Of a DNA stretch of 37,827 nucleotides, positions 11,281-23,100 are shown in pieces. Source of the stretch: Hyphochytrium catenoides. Its lineage: Eukaryota > Sar > Hyphochytriomycetes > Hyphochytriales > Hyphochytriaceae. The notes under the pieces are model-generated. The model was not told where the DNA came from. It saw only the letters and a list, made by a program, of their open reading frames with translations, and made no database searches. The stretch is taken from NCBI GenBank assembly GCA_900088475.1, contig FLMG01003259.1, positions 4,026 to 41,852 on the forward strand, written 5' to 3'. The position numbers and the translations under genes were made by a program. Numbering within the stretch: the stretch's first letter is position 1; each line of letters starts with the position of its first letter.

Positions 11281-11550
11281 CACACTGTCTTATCACTTGC
11301 CCAATCCTTTATTGGCATCCTCGTCCAACTTCCGCTGTCAAGCGACTGATTCTTCTGGTCTGTGCCTCGTACCCCGTGCGTTAGAAGAGTTAAGGCTGAC
11401 GCTAAAGCAGTTCATTGGAAAGACAGATACAGGCGAAGAGAGAAAGAGAGAGAGAGACAGAAAGAGAGAAAAAGAGAGAAGAAGAAGAAGGAGGACACTG
11501 GAACACCTGGTCGAGAAGAGAGAGAGAGCAGCACTTGGTGAGAAGAACCG

Positions 11551-13153
11551 ATGAGCGGCTCTCGAGGCAGAGTCCTGTCGGGGGAGGACAGCGAGGAAGA
11601 GGAGGAACTCTCCCATGAAGAGCCTCAAAGGAAGAGCGGCAGATTGAGTCAGAGGAGCCCAAAAGCGAGGGATCTCAGCGACACCGTGAGCTCCTTAAGC
11701 GACTAACAAACGCTTAGACATCCATCTTCCTACTGCTTCTCCTCTCTCTCTCCTCTTCTTAACCTCGCTCTTCTTCTCTCTTGTCCTCCTCTTTCATCCT
11801 TCTTTATAGTGCCTCCCTCACTTCTTCTCCTTGGACTCCGACGCTGGCTCCTCTGGCGCTTATTGGCATCCATTCTCTGGTCCGCTCTTCGTTCCACGTC
11901 CACGATTTTTGCTCCTCAGCTTCCTAACCTCTCCCGTTCTCCCTCTATTCTCCCCTTTGTGCAGGCTGCTCCATCTCCTCCTGTCAGCTCCCCAAGGGCT
12001 TCGGTTGCCCGACGATCCGTCTCCCGCAGCCCATCAAACGAGCTGAAACAGGGCGGAGAGGTCAATAAGAGAGAAGGAAGAGGAAACATCGTAGACGGGG
12101 CAATAAAGGAAGGGAAAGACGACACCGTTGACCCTGTGGAGACCATAGCACAAGGCCTGACTGGAGCCATGCGCCTGCCTTTGAAGGAAGTTGCCGCACG
12201 GCTTAGGGAGCTGCAAGAGGGACAAGAGGTCGGACTAAATCTCCAGACCTTCTGCCTCCATCCTTCAGTCTCCTTCCCTCGCTCTGCTCGTTTCTGGCCT
12301 CATCTTACCTGTCTCGTCGTTTCTTGGGGCTGCATCTTCTCTCTCTTGTCGTGCGGCAGCCTAGCGATTAGGCGCAAGCACTTCCACACTTTTCCGCATC
12401 CCTTTCGTTTGTCAAGCGCTCTTTTCTCCTCTTCTCTCAAACCTAACTCCCTCTATGGTTGGGCTCTAGACCCTTCTGCAGGAGCTGACAGGGGCGCACC
12501 AGCAGCTAGCAGAGCTGCCTCACTGGGAAGAGATCCAGCTCACCATGTCTCGTCTCCCACAATACCAGGTCAGAGGAGACTTCCGCTGCTTCATCCTAAT
12601 TCTCTGGATAACGTGGGGCAAAAAGCCAAATCCTCAATTCTCCTCATCTTTTCTATGTTTATATGTGAGTGTGTGCCTTCCCGTGTCTCTCTCTCTCTCT
12701 CTTCCACCGTTTGACTCTCTGGCACGAGCTTTACTTCTGACATCCTGACCTTCGCCCCTCTTCTTCTAGTACAAGGCCGCAGGACTGCTCAAGGCTATGA
12801 CAGCCATAACCCTGAGAGTAAGTCATCCTATAGAGGATATTGTATTCTTCAAATATGCCCTTCGATCCTCTCTCTGTCCTCTCTCAATTTCTTTCTCCCT
12901 CTCGGTCCCTGCTACTCTCTCTCTCTTCTCTCTCTCTCTCTCTTGTTCTCTTGCTTACTTATCTCTCCTTCATCTGTCGATCTTTACTAGTTTGTTCTCC
13001 CCAAATGTGTCTCTTGTCGCTTGGTTCCTTTTTGTCGCTGACTTTGTCACACTCTTTCGCCGTCCAACACATTCGACCACGATGGGACTCCAGATGGAGA
13101 AGTTGAAGAGAGAATCCTTTGAATTCCAGATTCGCGTCCAGCAAGGTGGGTGA
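11551..13153 (+). CDS. Snapin-like BLOC-1/BORC subunit, 5 predicted exons
   Basis: Predicted exons 11551-11685, 11965-12228, 12470-12568, 12770-12817 and 13094-13153, all phase 0, give about 200 residues; ATG at 11551, TGA at 13151-13153. The first 100 residues are disordered, beginning MSGSRGRVLSGEDSEEEEEL and then Ser/Pro/Arg-rich. The C-terminal part is helical: IAQGLTGAMRLPLKEVAARL, ELQEGQETLLQELTGAHQQL, LPQYQYKAAGLLKAMTAITL, MEKLKRESFEFQ. By eye this follows the layout of human snapin (a LFAEGL...LRPAV helix, then ...VELREQIDNLA, then a PYV-KKLLNARRRV helix), a small coiled-coil subunit of BLOC-1 and BORC in lysosome positioning and SNARE-linked traffic. Pallidin is the other BLOC-1 subunit with a similar look. 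An extra exon at about 11811-11880 cannot be excluded. Usual snapin length is about 136 residues, so the N-terminal extension is lineage-specific. Confidence 0.6.
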
Positions 13154-14153
13154 CGGCGGCCGCGCAGTTGTGCATTTATATAGCCACTGATGGGCCCTTC
13201 TTCTCTCCTCATTCTGCTCAATGGGCGGTGATTCCTCAATGCATGCAGCTGCTGGTAACAGAGACTCATTGACGAAAGGCTCTTCATGACCAATGGAGAT
13301 GCTCTACAATATCTTAACCCCATCATACCATGCCACATAGTAACACAACTAAATGTTGCACTGTGGCACGCGTCAGAGCTAGAGCTTGCCAGTAAATAAC
13401 ATCGTGGCCGCCGACACTGTCGTCCATGGCCAGTAAGGGAAGCGTGACCGAGAAAGTCCCCAACAAGGGAGAAGGACGTGCTTCTGTCATCTTTACGCTG
13501 TATTAACATGTCCAGGAAGGCCTAGCAAACAGCCCTTCGAATAACTCCTGGATAGCGGAAGCACTGCCAGTGCAATTATCTTCCTCGTAGATACACCTTG
13601 CTCCTACTGATTTACATCGATATGCACAAAATAAACATTAGGCCCAACGCCCTGTACCCTACTTGACGCACATGCTCTTGAAAGGCCAGCTCGTTACAGA
13701 TCTGCCCTCCTCCTCTGCAGGAGATCGTTGCTGAGCAACGCCCAAATGCTCTATCTATACGTCTTTTCTCCTTTCTGTGAGCGCCCGCACATTCTCTCTG
13801 AGACAGCACTAACTGATGCTTTTTGAACCCTTTTCTCCCTTCTCCTCCTCTCGACCGAACAGCTCCCGAGAGCTGTCTTGTACGTGATAAGCAGAGAAAT
13901 TGAATCCGGATTCCCTCTTCCGCTGTCCTTCTACCTCCTCTGCCTCAGCTTCGCGCAGAGCGAACCGTCTTCTGAAGATCGCTGTCTCTCTAGACTGCCC
14001 TAACTCTCTCGTCTATGATGATGCGGTGTACAGGGGCAAGAGACGTTAGACAGAGAACAAGCAAGGGTAGATATTGAGGCTTGCAATGAAGAGATACTTC
14101 TAGTTCATGGTTGAACCCATCTTAGAGCCTTGCGAAGAGAGAAAGTTCCAGGA
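13154..14153. other. Convergent intergenic region, snapin-like / giant coiled-coil gene
   Basis: About 1 kb between convergent genes. Short frames on both strands lack family similarity, and I see no RNA gene or repeat. Some 3' untranslated sequence of both genes must lie here. Confidence 0.4.
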
Positions 14154-17100
14154 CTAATGAGGAGGCCCTTCAAACAGCTGAAAGAGTGAAGATCGAAGAA
14201 ATTCAAAAGATGGAGAAACAGCCATGAGATAGCGCCGATTCAATCAGACGAAATCGTTGAAGATGGCTGAGGGGATCCCTTACTCTATCAAGCAATAGAA
14301 ACTCTCTCGATGGCTCCGTCCACCTGTTACCCCGAAAGATGAGAAACTTCCTGAATCCCCACCTCAAAAGCTCTTTCTCTTTCTTCCGCACTAGTAGCTG
14401 CCGGTTACATAATGGAGATATTTAAAGTTATTAGACTGAGAAGGCACCCTTTCAGAAAGTACCCAAGGCGCGACAGCAAATAGCAAAGAACCCTGACGGC
14501 AACAAAAGAGGCATGGCGGGCCGGGCTTAAAGAAAAACCGAAGACATAGTGCGGGGTGTACCCTGAGGATGATGCATCCTGTCCGCTTGATCCGCTCCCT
14601 TATCAGTCGAATAGCGCCTTGAATGACGTCAAGGTCACGAGAGTATACGCCCTGTAGACGACGATCAGGAGAGATTCTAATGTTCCTGCTCTCTACTCCC
14701 TCCAGTCCGTCAGCGGGTAAAACTCTGACGCTATCATCTGTATCTCACAGCCGTACCTCTATCTGCTTCTGGTGTCTCCGGAGTCTATCCGCGGCTATGA
14801 GTGCTAGAGCGAATATGTTCCGCTGCAGGTCCCTAGCCATGAAAGGTCCCAAGACCTGGAAATGCTCTCTAGCCCTCAGTCGCACTGCTGCCACTTTCCA
14901 CTGTCAGTGCCAATACAAAAGACGGACTTCAGTTCCTCGTAAAGCTCAAGACTTCATGGCAACAGAAAAGCTTGACGGTGTCGCAATACTTCCGGGGAAA
15001 GAGGACCACAAAGAAACGGAATAGATAAGAGTATTGCCAACTCAATCACTTAGACCAGCCAGCGAAGCCTGGTGAGGAGATACGGCCAGCATAGGCCGGC
15101 AAAATGGCGGTGGGGGTTGAAGGCTATGAAACAAGGAGCTATAGAGGGAGAAGGTAGCGATGTGTTTACCCTGTGGAAACCCAGGGCAAGCAAACCCAGA
15201 CGCGCTTTTCTCATGCCTAGCAGGAGCAGGAGTACTCCCTCCCTCCTTCTGTCTACCGATCTCCATTCTTGGTTGAGGTCCTCATCTTGTGACCCTTGGT
15301 GGAGTTTTCTATCTCTTGAGCCAGCGTCATCTGATGCCCTCCTTCGTTCTCCAGGTACTGCTATGTGCATTGCCCACTCCTCAAGTATCACGACAATTGC
15401 CTCAACATCTTCCTTGCTCTCAGTCAATAGAGAATCTGCAGAAGCGAAACAAGTGCGGGGAGCAGTTGTCAAAGGTGACGGTCAGGCGCTCTGGGAGTGG
15501 ACTTTAATGAAGAATGATAGACTTCCATACCTAGTTCTTCCACCGCTGCAACTGTTTCCCTTCTTCTCGTTCCGTTTGGTGACAATGATGCTTCAACTCC
15601 CTGTCAATAGGTACGGATGGGGCGTTAGCTTGCAGTCAAGAGCAACTTGATCCGTGAGAGGACAACTGGACCTAACCCTAACACTAAACGTGGGGCTGTT
15701 TGAAACTTCTCGAGACTTACCAGAAGGCGATAACGTAGCTTCATAAGCCTAGCTGTGAGAAGAGATGTGAAGTTACGGACAGCTTCTCTTGCCACGCGAC
15801 GGAGCGAAATGGAGAACTCCGCTTCGTTCTCTTTTTTTCTCGCTCTCATTGAACTATCTCTTTCCTTCGACCACACTTGCATGCTCTCGCTTAAGGTCTA
15901 TGAATTAGGTCAGTGAAAGCGGTACATTGGCGGCAGAGAGATCTGACAGACCTTCGGCTCAGTGTGTAGATCCTCCTCCTCAAATGAACTGCGAGCAGTG
16001 AACGCTGATCTCCAAAGAAGCTTTTCTCCTCTTAGGATCTCAAGCTGAAGCAAAAGGAAAACGTTGGGACCAAGATGAGATGTGGAAGCTCTTATAATCA
16101 AGCCAAAGTTGCTCAGCTCAGGACAGAGAGAGGAGGATGGACCTGAATAATCACTTACGACCGCTGGAACTACAAGCCGTAAAAGCTCTGACCCAACGAA
16201 GGAAGCGGGGGATGAGAGAGAAAACTTTCCCGCCTTTCACCTGCAACTGTGCCTCTTTAAGCAGTTCTTCCGATCTCTCCGCCCTGTCTGAAGCCGACTC
16301 AGGCCCTCCATGTATCTCGACTCTGCCAACATCTTCAAAATCCTCCTCCTCGTCTTTGTCTCTCCCTATTGCTGATACGTCAAAAGAGGCAAAGGCCGAG
16401 GCAAACGGCTGGATATAGGCAGATCAGCGACAGCAACCAGGCATAGCGAAGGACAACCAAGAAGTATGATAAGGGAAAGAGCAAGAGGACCTTCACGATC
16501 GAAAGAAGAGAGAAAAGCCCGCGGTGACGGAGTTCACCAGCTAAGACGATGCCAAAGGTGTGCAACAGGCAAAAGTATAGAGAATGAGAGCTACCTCCTC
16601 TTCCTCGCGCTGCAGATTGCCAAGCTGCAGCTGTTCCACCTCCGTCTGGCGGAGGGAGAGCTGTGCAGTGAGGGAGGCAATCTTTTCCTCCTTTTCCTTC
16701 AGTTTGCCATGCAGTTCTTCACACTCTTTCCAGACATGCTCTTCTCTTTCTTGTCTTTTTTTAAGGTCTGCAACTTGTCTCAACAGTTCATTGTTGTGAT
16801 GGGAGAGCTCGTAAGCCTGTTTCTCAACGATTGCCCTTTCTCTCCAGAGTGCTTCCTCCTCCGCTCTTGATCTCCAGACGTTTTCTTTCTCTGTGGTGAG
16901 CCTTTTCTGGACGTCTCCCAGTTCTTTCTCAAGAGCCTGAACACGTGTTGACAATGCCTCAGCTTCCTCTTCTTTCAGCCTTTGCTTTCCCTGCATCTCT
17001 TTCTTTAGCATTTCACTTCTTGCTAACTCATCTCTAAGCCTCCTGCTCTCTTTCTTCCATCGCTCTACTATGCAGTTTATGAGCAAGAGAAGAGTGAGTG

Positions 17101-20100
17101 GCAGTGATTACGCTGCACACGTAGACACACNNNNNNNNNNAGATGTCGGAATTGCGACGCATGGCAACAGTAAGAAGTCCAAATGAAAATAGCTCATTCG
17201 TGCCAAGAGACAGAAGAGAAATGCATGTTGCCAGATGCGCTAGGGAGAACGTGCAGCGGGAGGCAAATGGATCAAGGATGCCAAAGTAGATAGAGAGGCT
17301 GAGAAGGGATGATGGGGTTGCACTGCATCACCTGTTTCATCACTCTCTCTGTTGCGTCCTTCTCCTGCTCCGTCCCTCAGTCTGGACGCTGCCAGTTGGC
17401 GCAGGCTGCTCAACTCCAGCTGGCAGATGGCAAGCTCAGACTGCACAGATAAGAATCAGTTTCAAGTCAGGGTCAAGACTAAAGCTGAGAGAAAGACGAC
17501 GAGAGACTCACCTTCAGTTCCACTTCCGCCTCTATGAACTGTTGGATCCTCTTCTCCTTTATAAAGAGCATCTCGGATAAACTTTCTATCTCTCTTTTCG
17601 TGGCGGTCGCGAGGTCTTCGATCTCGTCTCTATCTTCTGAGTGTCCTTCCCTCTCGACGGCTAAAAGTCCTTCTCGAACTGCTTTTATAACGCTCTGAGC
17701 ATCACTCAAGCCTGCAAGCAACATGGAATATGGTTCTCCTCTTGCGCTTTCCCTTTCTTCGCTCAAGAGAGCCGATGGGAACGAAGAATCGTACAGGTGC
17801 TCGTCTCCTCTAGTGTCCTCTTCTGCCAGGGTGGATTGAGCGAGCTCCGTTGAGAAGTACAGAGAAGGCTCACCGCCATACCCTGCGTCACCTCTCTCTT
17901 CATCGAGGTGCACTGCTCTATCCTTTCGCGGAGTGTTGTCTCCTCGGACTGCTTCATGCCATCTGCGTAACTGCTGAAGAAGAAGTAACAGGTCTCCCTT
18001 GAGCTCCGCCAAGGCTTTCATAACTGCTGCAGAAGCAAGAGCTATTTGTTGTTGGACGATAGTTCCTTCACTGGCTCCTACGCCAGGAGGAATGCCCGTT
18101 CTAATCTCTGCCCTTGACTCTTCATGGGTTTCTTGACGGCTATCCAACTGAGTTGGCTGCGTCGACTGTCTTTCTGACGCAGGCTCTTTAGCTTGACCTA
18201 GCTCTTCCTGCATATCTGACGGCACTCCATCTGCGCCTTCAGCTGTTGAAGTGTTTCCACCAATGGCGGCCTCTGGGTTCAGCGCAAGGCCTATGCACTC
18301 TCTGCTTTCCTCGTATGGCTCTTCTCGGCACTTCTCTACCTCTGCGTGCGGCTCTTCTCGGCGCTTGTCTACCTTTGCCTGACTGATACCGATACGCCTC
18401 TCAGGAAACAGGATACTCTCTGTGTCAGATTTGGTGCTAGGCCGAAGCTGAGGGGCTAATTGAACATCCTTCCGCTCACTGGTGTCCGATGACATGGAAA
18501 CTGTTCCCGGTTGTGAAGGGCGCTTCTTAGCCTTTAGCTCTTCCTTTAGGGCGGAAAGCTCGCCCTCTAACTTCTGAACCTCTTCTTGTCTTCTCAGTTG
18601 TAGAGCCTGAAGCTCCTGCTGCATAGCTTTCTGAGCAGTAAAGAAGGAACTCTCTCGCTCTTGTAAGTAAGCGCTTTCCTCCTTGCTCTCCGCTCTTAAA
18701 AGTTCTATTTCCTGAGTTCGGGCAGCGAGAGCTTTGAGGGTATGCGCTTCACGTTCGGTGTGCCTCTTTCTTTCTTCCTCAAGCTGTCGCTCTATCAACG
18801 CAAATGATTGTTGCCAGTCGTGCTGTTCTGAGAGTCCTTGACTGTTGTGTGGGCTTTCCCTTTCGTCTCGCCCTAAGGCCGCTTGCTGTACCTCTCCTTT
18901 TAGTTCAGCTCCATCCGTTCTCCCCTCATCTTTCTGAGAATGCCTATTCAATGCCTCCTGCAGAGCTCTCTTGAGGCCAACGCACTCAGATCGAAGTCTC
19001 TCAATCTCAGTGAGGAGCTCCCCTTCTTCTCTCGTTTGATCCTTGTGTTGAGCCTCTGCCAAGAGATCTCCGCCACCTCCTCCATATTCTTCTATCTCTG
19101 CTCCGTAACTTTCTGTCACTTGCTCTGCCCTATCGCTGCGCAACCCTGTCGGAGACGTCAGCCTCCTCTGCGCAGCACTTTCGTCTATCTGCGCTGTGAC
19201 TCTTGCAAGCGGATGCTCCATTGACAGAGCTTCCCCCTCCGCTCTGTCCCTGGTGAGAAAAGGCTGCTCTTCCTTTATCCTCTCCGTCTCTTCTGTAGCC
19301 TTCTCCAACGTTGCTCTTTCTATTAACACTTGCGAATTTTTCAGGCTAATTATCTCGTCTTCCAAGCGTCGTATGGAGACTAAGAAGGACGCTCTCTCAT
19401 CTTCCATCTGCTTTCTCAAGTTCAAAAGTTTGAAGCTATCGGCATCCCGCTCCTTTGCGGGTGAAGTATCCTCCCCTTGCTTATCATCCTCGTCAGAGAG
19501 AGGTAGTGGGGCTACACTTGTTTGTGAAACAGGAGGTGACGAGAGGGAGCGATCAAGTAACGCTTGGCGAAGCTGAGAGCACTCTGTCTGAAGTCTCAGG
19601 AGTTCCTCTTGCTGGCTGATTAGCAGGGCTTCGAGGTTGTCGCGTCCCTTTGAAGTTTGCTCTTTGGTAAATTCTGCACGGAGGTCCTCAGTGCCATCAA
19701 ATCGCTCCAGCTGAGTAGCCGTCGGACTGCCACCCTCCTCCTCTTTTGCTATTATGGCTTCGCACTTCGAGGTCTTCTCTTCAAGTCGGTCTTCATTGTC
19801 ACTCCCACCAGGGAGAGAAGATGATGGTAAGGTCGCTGAAGCAAACGTTGGACTTGGCATGGAGCTCGTGGGATCGCTCATATCCGCGCGGAGCAAGTCA
19901 AGCTCGTGCGTAAGCGAAGTAATGAGCTTCTGCTGGGCCTGCTCTCTCTCTTGTTGCTTCTGCTCCCTTTCTACCTCCCGCTCTTCAACTCTCCTGCTCT
20001 CTTCAAACTCTCTTTCCCTGCGTTCCTCTTCCTCCTGCTCCTTACGTTTGGCTTCTCTTTGATTTTTCTCTTCCTCTAATCTCGTGTTCTCAAGCTCTAA

Positions 20101-23100
20101 TGTTCTTCTTCGCTCCTCCTCTTCTTCGTTCCTCTTTCGTTGGTGACAAATCTCGGCGTCCTTCTCCTCCAACTGTCGTTCTAAACTCTCTTTCAGGACT
20201 TTCATCCTTGAAAGATCGTCTTCCTTGTTCTTCATTGAGAGGGCAAAAGCCTTACAGCTCTTTTCCAGTCTACTCAATAGTTGCTTTTGCCCTAGTTCCG
20301 CTTCTTTTAGTAGGTGGCGCAGATGCTGTAGCTCCTTCTCCCGCTTGATTTGTTCTCTCTCTGTCTCTTCCTCTGCTATTCTTCTCTGCTCACTTTGTTC
20401 TTCAGCCTTCTGCTCGAGCTCTTCCTCACGTTGTCTTCGCCGCTGAATCTCTCTTGTTAGCTTCCGTTCCTTCTTCTCCTAGAAAAATAGAAGAGTTTTA
20501 GCATCCAAGTCATATTCACTAGAGGCCAACGGGTAATACGTATAAGGCGGATACAGTCCGACGTCATTTGTCTCTTCTCTCCTCCAATCCACGCTATTTC
20601 GGCCTTTGTGACGCTTTGCATCTCTTCTCTGGTCCTTGGGTAACTAACTCTCTTCTGGATTCGCTGCTGAAATGCACCTGAGACATACCTGATCTTTCTC
20701 GCGTTTAGCTAAAAGGTCCCGAAGGTTGCTCAGGTCTTCGTCTATAGAGTCGTCGGCTGGTATTGAGAGTGATGCTTGCGTTTCGGTGGAGAGTAAAGGC
20801 CCCGATAGAGCCATATGTCTTCGAAGGTCCTCAGATTCTTTCTGAACAACGGTCAGCTCTCTTGTGCGCCCCTCAATCTCTCTCCTCAAATGCTGCACCT
20901 CTCTCTCAATCCGGTCTGTCTGATCTCTCTCTTGTTTAGTTGATAGTTCGCGAAGGTTGTTCAGGTTCTCCTTCACAGCTTCGTCGGCTAGTATTGAGAG
21001 TGATGCTTGAGCTTCAGTGGAGAGTAAAGGCCTCGAGAGAGTCCACCGTCTTCGAAGGTCCTCAGATTCTTTCTGCGCAACTGTTAGCTCCCTTGTGCGT
21101 CTCTCAATCTCTCTCCTCAAATGCTGCACCTCTCTTTCAATCCGTTCTGTCTGATCTCTCTCTTGTTTAGTTGATAGTTCGCGAAGGTTGTGCAGCTCCT
21201 TCTCCACAGCTTCGTCGGCTGGTATTGAGAGTGATGCTTGCGCTTCAGTGGAGAGTAAAGGCCTCGAGAGAGTCCACCGTCTTCGAAGGTCCTCAGATTC
21301 TTTCTGCGCAACTGTTAGCCCCCTTGTGCGTCCCTCAATCTCTCTCCTCAAATGCTGCACCTCTCTTTCAATCCGTTCTGTCTGATCTTTCTCTTGTTTA
21401 GTTGATAGTTCCCCAAGGTTGTCCAGGTCCTTCTCCACAGCTTCGTCGGTTGGTATTGAGAGTGAAGCTTGCGCATGACTGGAGAGTAAAGGCCCCGAAA
21501 GAGTCCTTTGTCTTCGAAGGTCCCCAACTTCTTTCTGGGCGATTGTCAGCTCTCTTGTGCGTTTCTCAACCTCTCTGCTCAAGTGCTGCATCTCTTCTTC
21601 GACACGTTCTATCTGGTCCCTTTGTCTTCTAGCTAGTTCTCGAAGGTTGTGTAGCTCCTTCTCCACAATTTCGTCGTTTGATATTGTGAGTGATGCTTGC
21701 GCTTCAGTGAAAAGTAAAGGCCCAGGTGGAGCGATTGGTCCTCGAAGGTTCGCAACCTCCTTCTGGGTAACGGGTAGCTGCATCTCCGCTTGCGCTCGTT
21801 CTCTGACTAACTGCACCCCTGACGGACCTGACTGATTCCTTTTCTGAGAACCTCCAGCATCTCCTTCCATTTCCTCGGTGTTTAAATCAGGCCGTCCGGC
21901 GACCTTCTCTGCTTCTGATTCGTCTCCAGCTACGGGGCCCTCGTATATTGTTCTCTTGGTTTTAGTTTCTCGCTTGCCTGCTTCTTCTCCTGCGGCTCTC
22001 AGTTCTCTCCTCAATAGGTCCGTCAGTCTTTTGACCTCCCCCTCCAAGGCTTCTGCGTGAGCTTCCAGCGCTTGAGCCTCCTCCACACTGAGGCTGAGCG
22101 CAGTCTCAGTGGTCAAGAGAGCGGTACGGGCGGAGCTAACCTCCTTCTTCAGAGCTTCCCTATCTTTCTCACTTTGTCGGGCTAAAGAAAGAGAAGCTTC
22201 AAGCTCACTTAAGAGTCTCTGCTTCTCATCCTCCGCTTCTCGAAGTAAGGACACATAGGATGAATTTTCCACTTTGAGGCGATGGATCTCGTTCTCGATG
22301 AGTTGGGCATGTAAGGAGGCCGAAGAGAGATTCTGACGTAAGGTCTCCAGTTCTCTTTTGTGCTGCTCTCCTACCGCTAGAGCGGAAGACAGCTCAATCT
22401 CCAGGCTCTGGATCTTTCTATCGTTCTCATCTAGCGATGGATGTGGGACCGGCTTCTTCGGTAGTTCTCCTGTAGCCGTGTCAATCTCCTTTGACAAGTT
22501 TGATAGCGAAGATGGCGTTCTGGAGACTGACGCCTCTCTACCTACTCTTTCAATGCTGCCCGATCCTATGCTCTTTGATGAGACAGAGAGACCCTGCTGA
22601 GGTAGACTGCTGTCTCCATTCTTTTCTTTGTCGCTTCTGTCTTTCTCCGCCTTCAATTCACCCACTTTCTCTGCGAGGTCGCTATCTCTGCCTCGGAGTT
22701 CCAGGAGGCGCCTAAGAGCACGAAGCTCATTTGTCCAGATTTTCAGAAGCCTCTTGTGCTTATTCTCCACTTTGTTGAGCGTATCCAGACGATGCAAGAA
22801 GATCTGTTTCTCCTTCATCTCTGCAGCCGCTGGCTTAGTATTGTCTCCTTTTTCGGCTGTCTCTGTATGAACTCTTTCCCTTTCCAGTTGGTTAGCTTGA
22901 GTGCAGCCTTCTCTTCCTTTCGCTCTCGCTTCTTCGTTTTTCTGGTCCTCTGCCCCTATTACCTCCTGCACGAGGAGTTGTATGAGAGCTTCTACTCCTT
23001 CCCGGAGCTTTTGAGTCTGTTCTCTTACTTTCCGCACCTCTTCTTGCCCGGCGTTGTAGGACTCCTCTACTGAAGAGATTGTCTCCTTGAGCTCAAGCGC

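Noticed and set aside
10809-11400. Long Ser/Leu and Arg/Glu frames in the CT tract
   Set aside because: Repeat-derived on both strands, no plausible start context.
14740-14760. In-frame TGA as a selenocysteine or reassigned codon
   Set aside because: TGA is used as a stop in several genes here (SPFH, snapin-like), and a 57-nt intron explains this one.
14623-15024. Plus-strand open frame of about 134 codons
   Set aside because: It is antisense to two exons (14757-14900 and 14562-14699) of the minus-strand coiled-coil gene, which have matching splice phases and a helical, coding-like composition.
15668-15690. Telomere-like CCTAACCCTAACAC near an intron of the giant gene
   Set aside because: Only about two units and flanked by coding exons in phase on both sides. 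Too short for an interstitial telomere claim.
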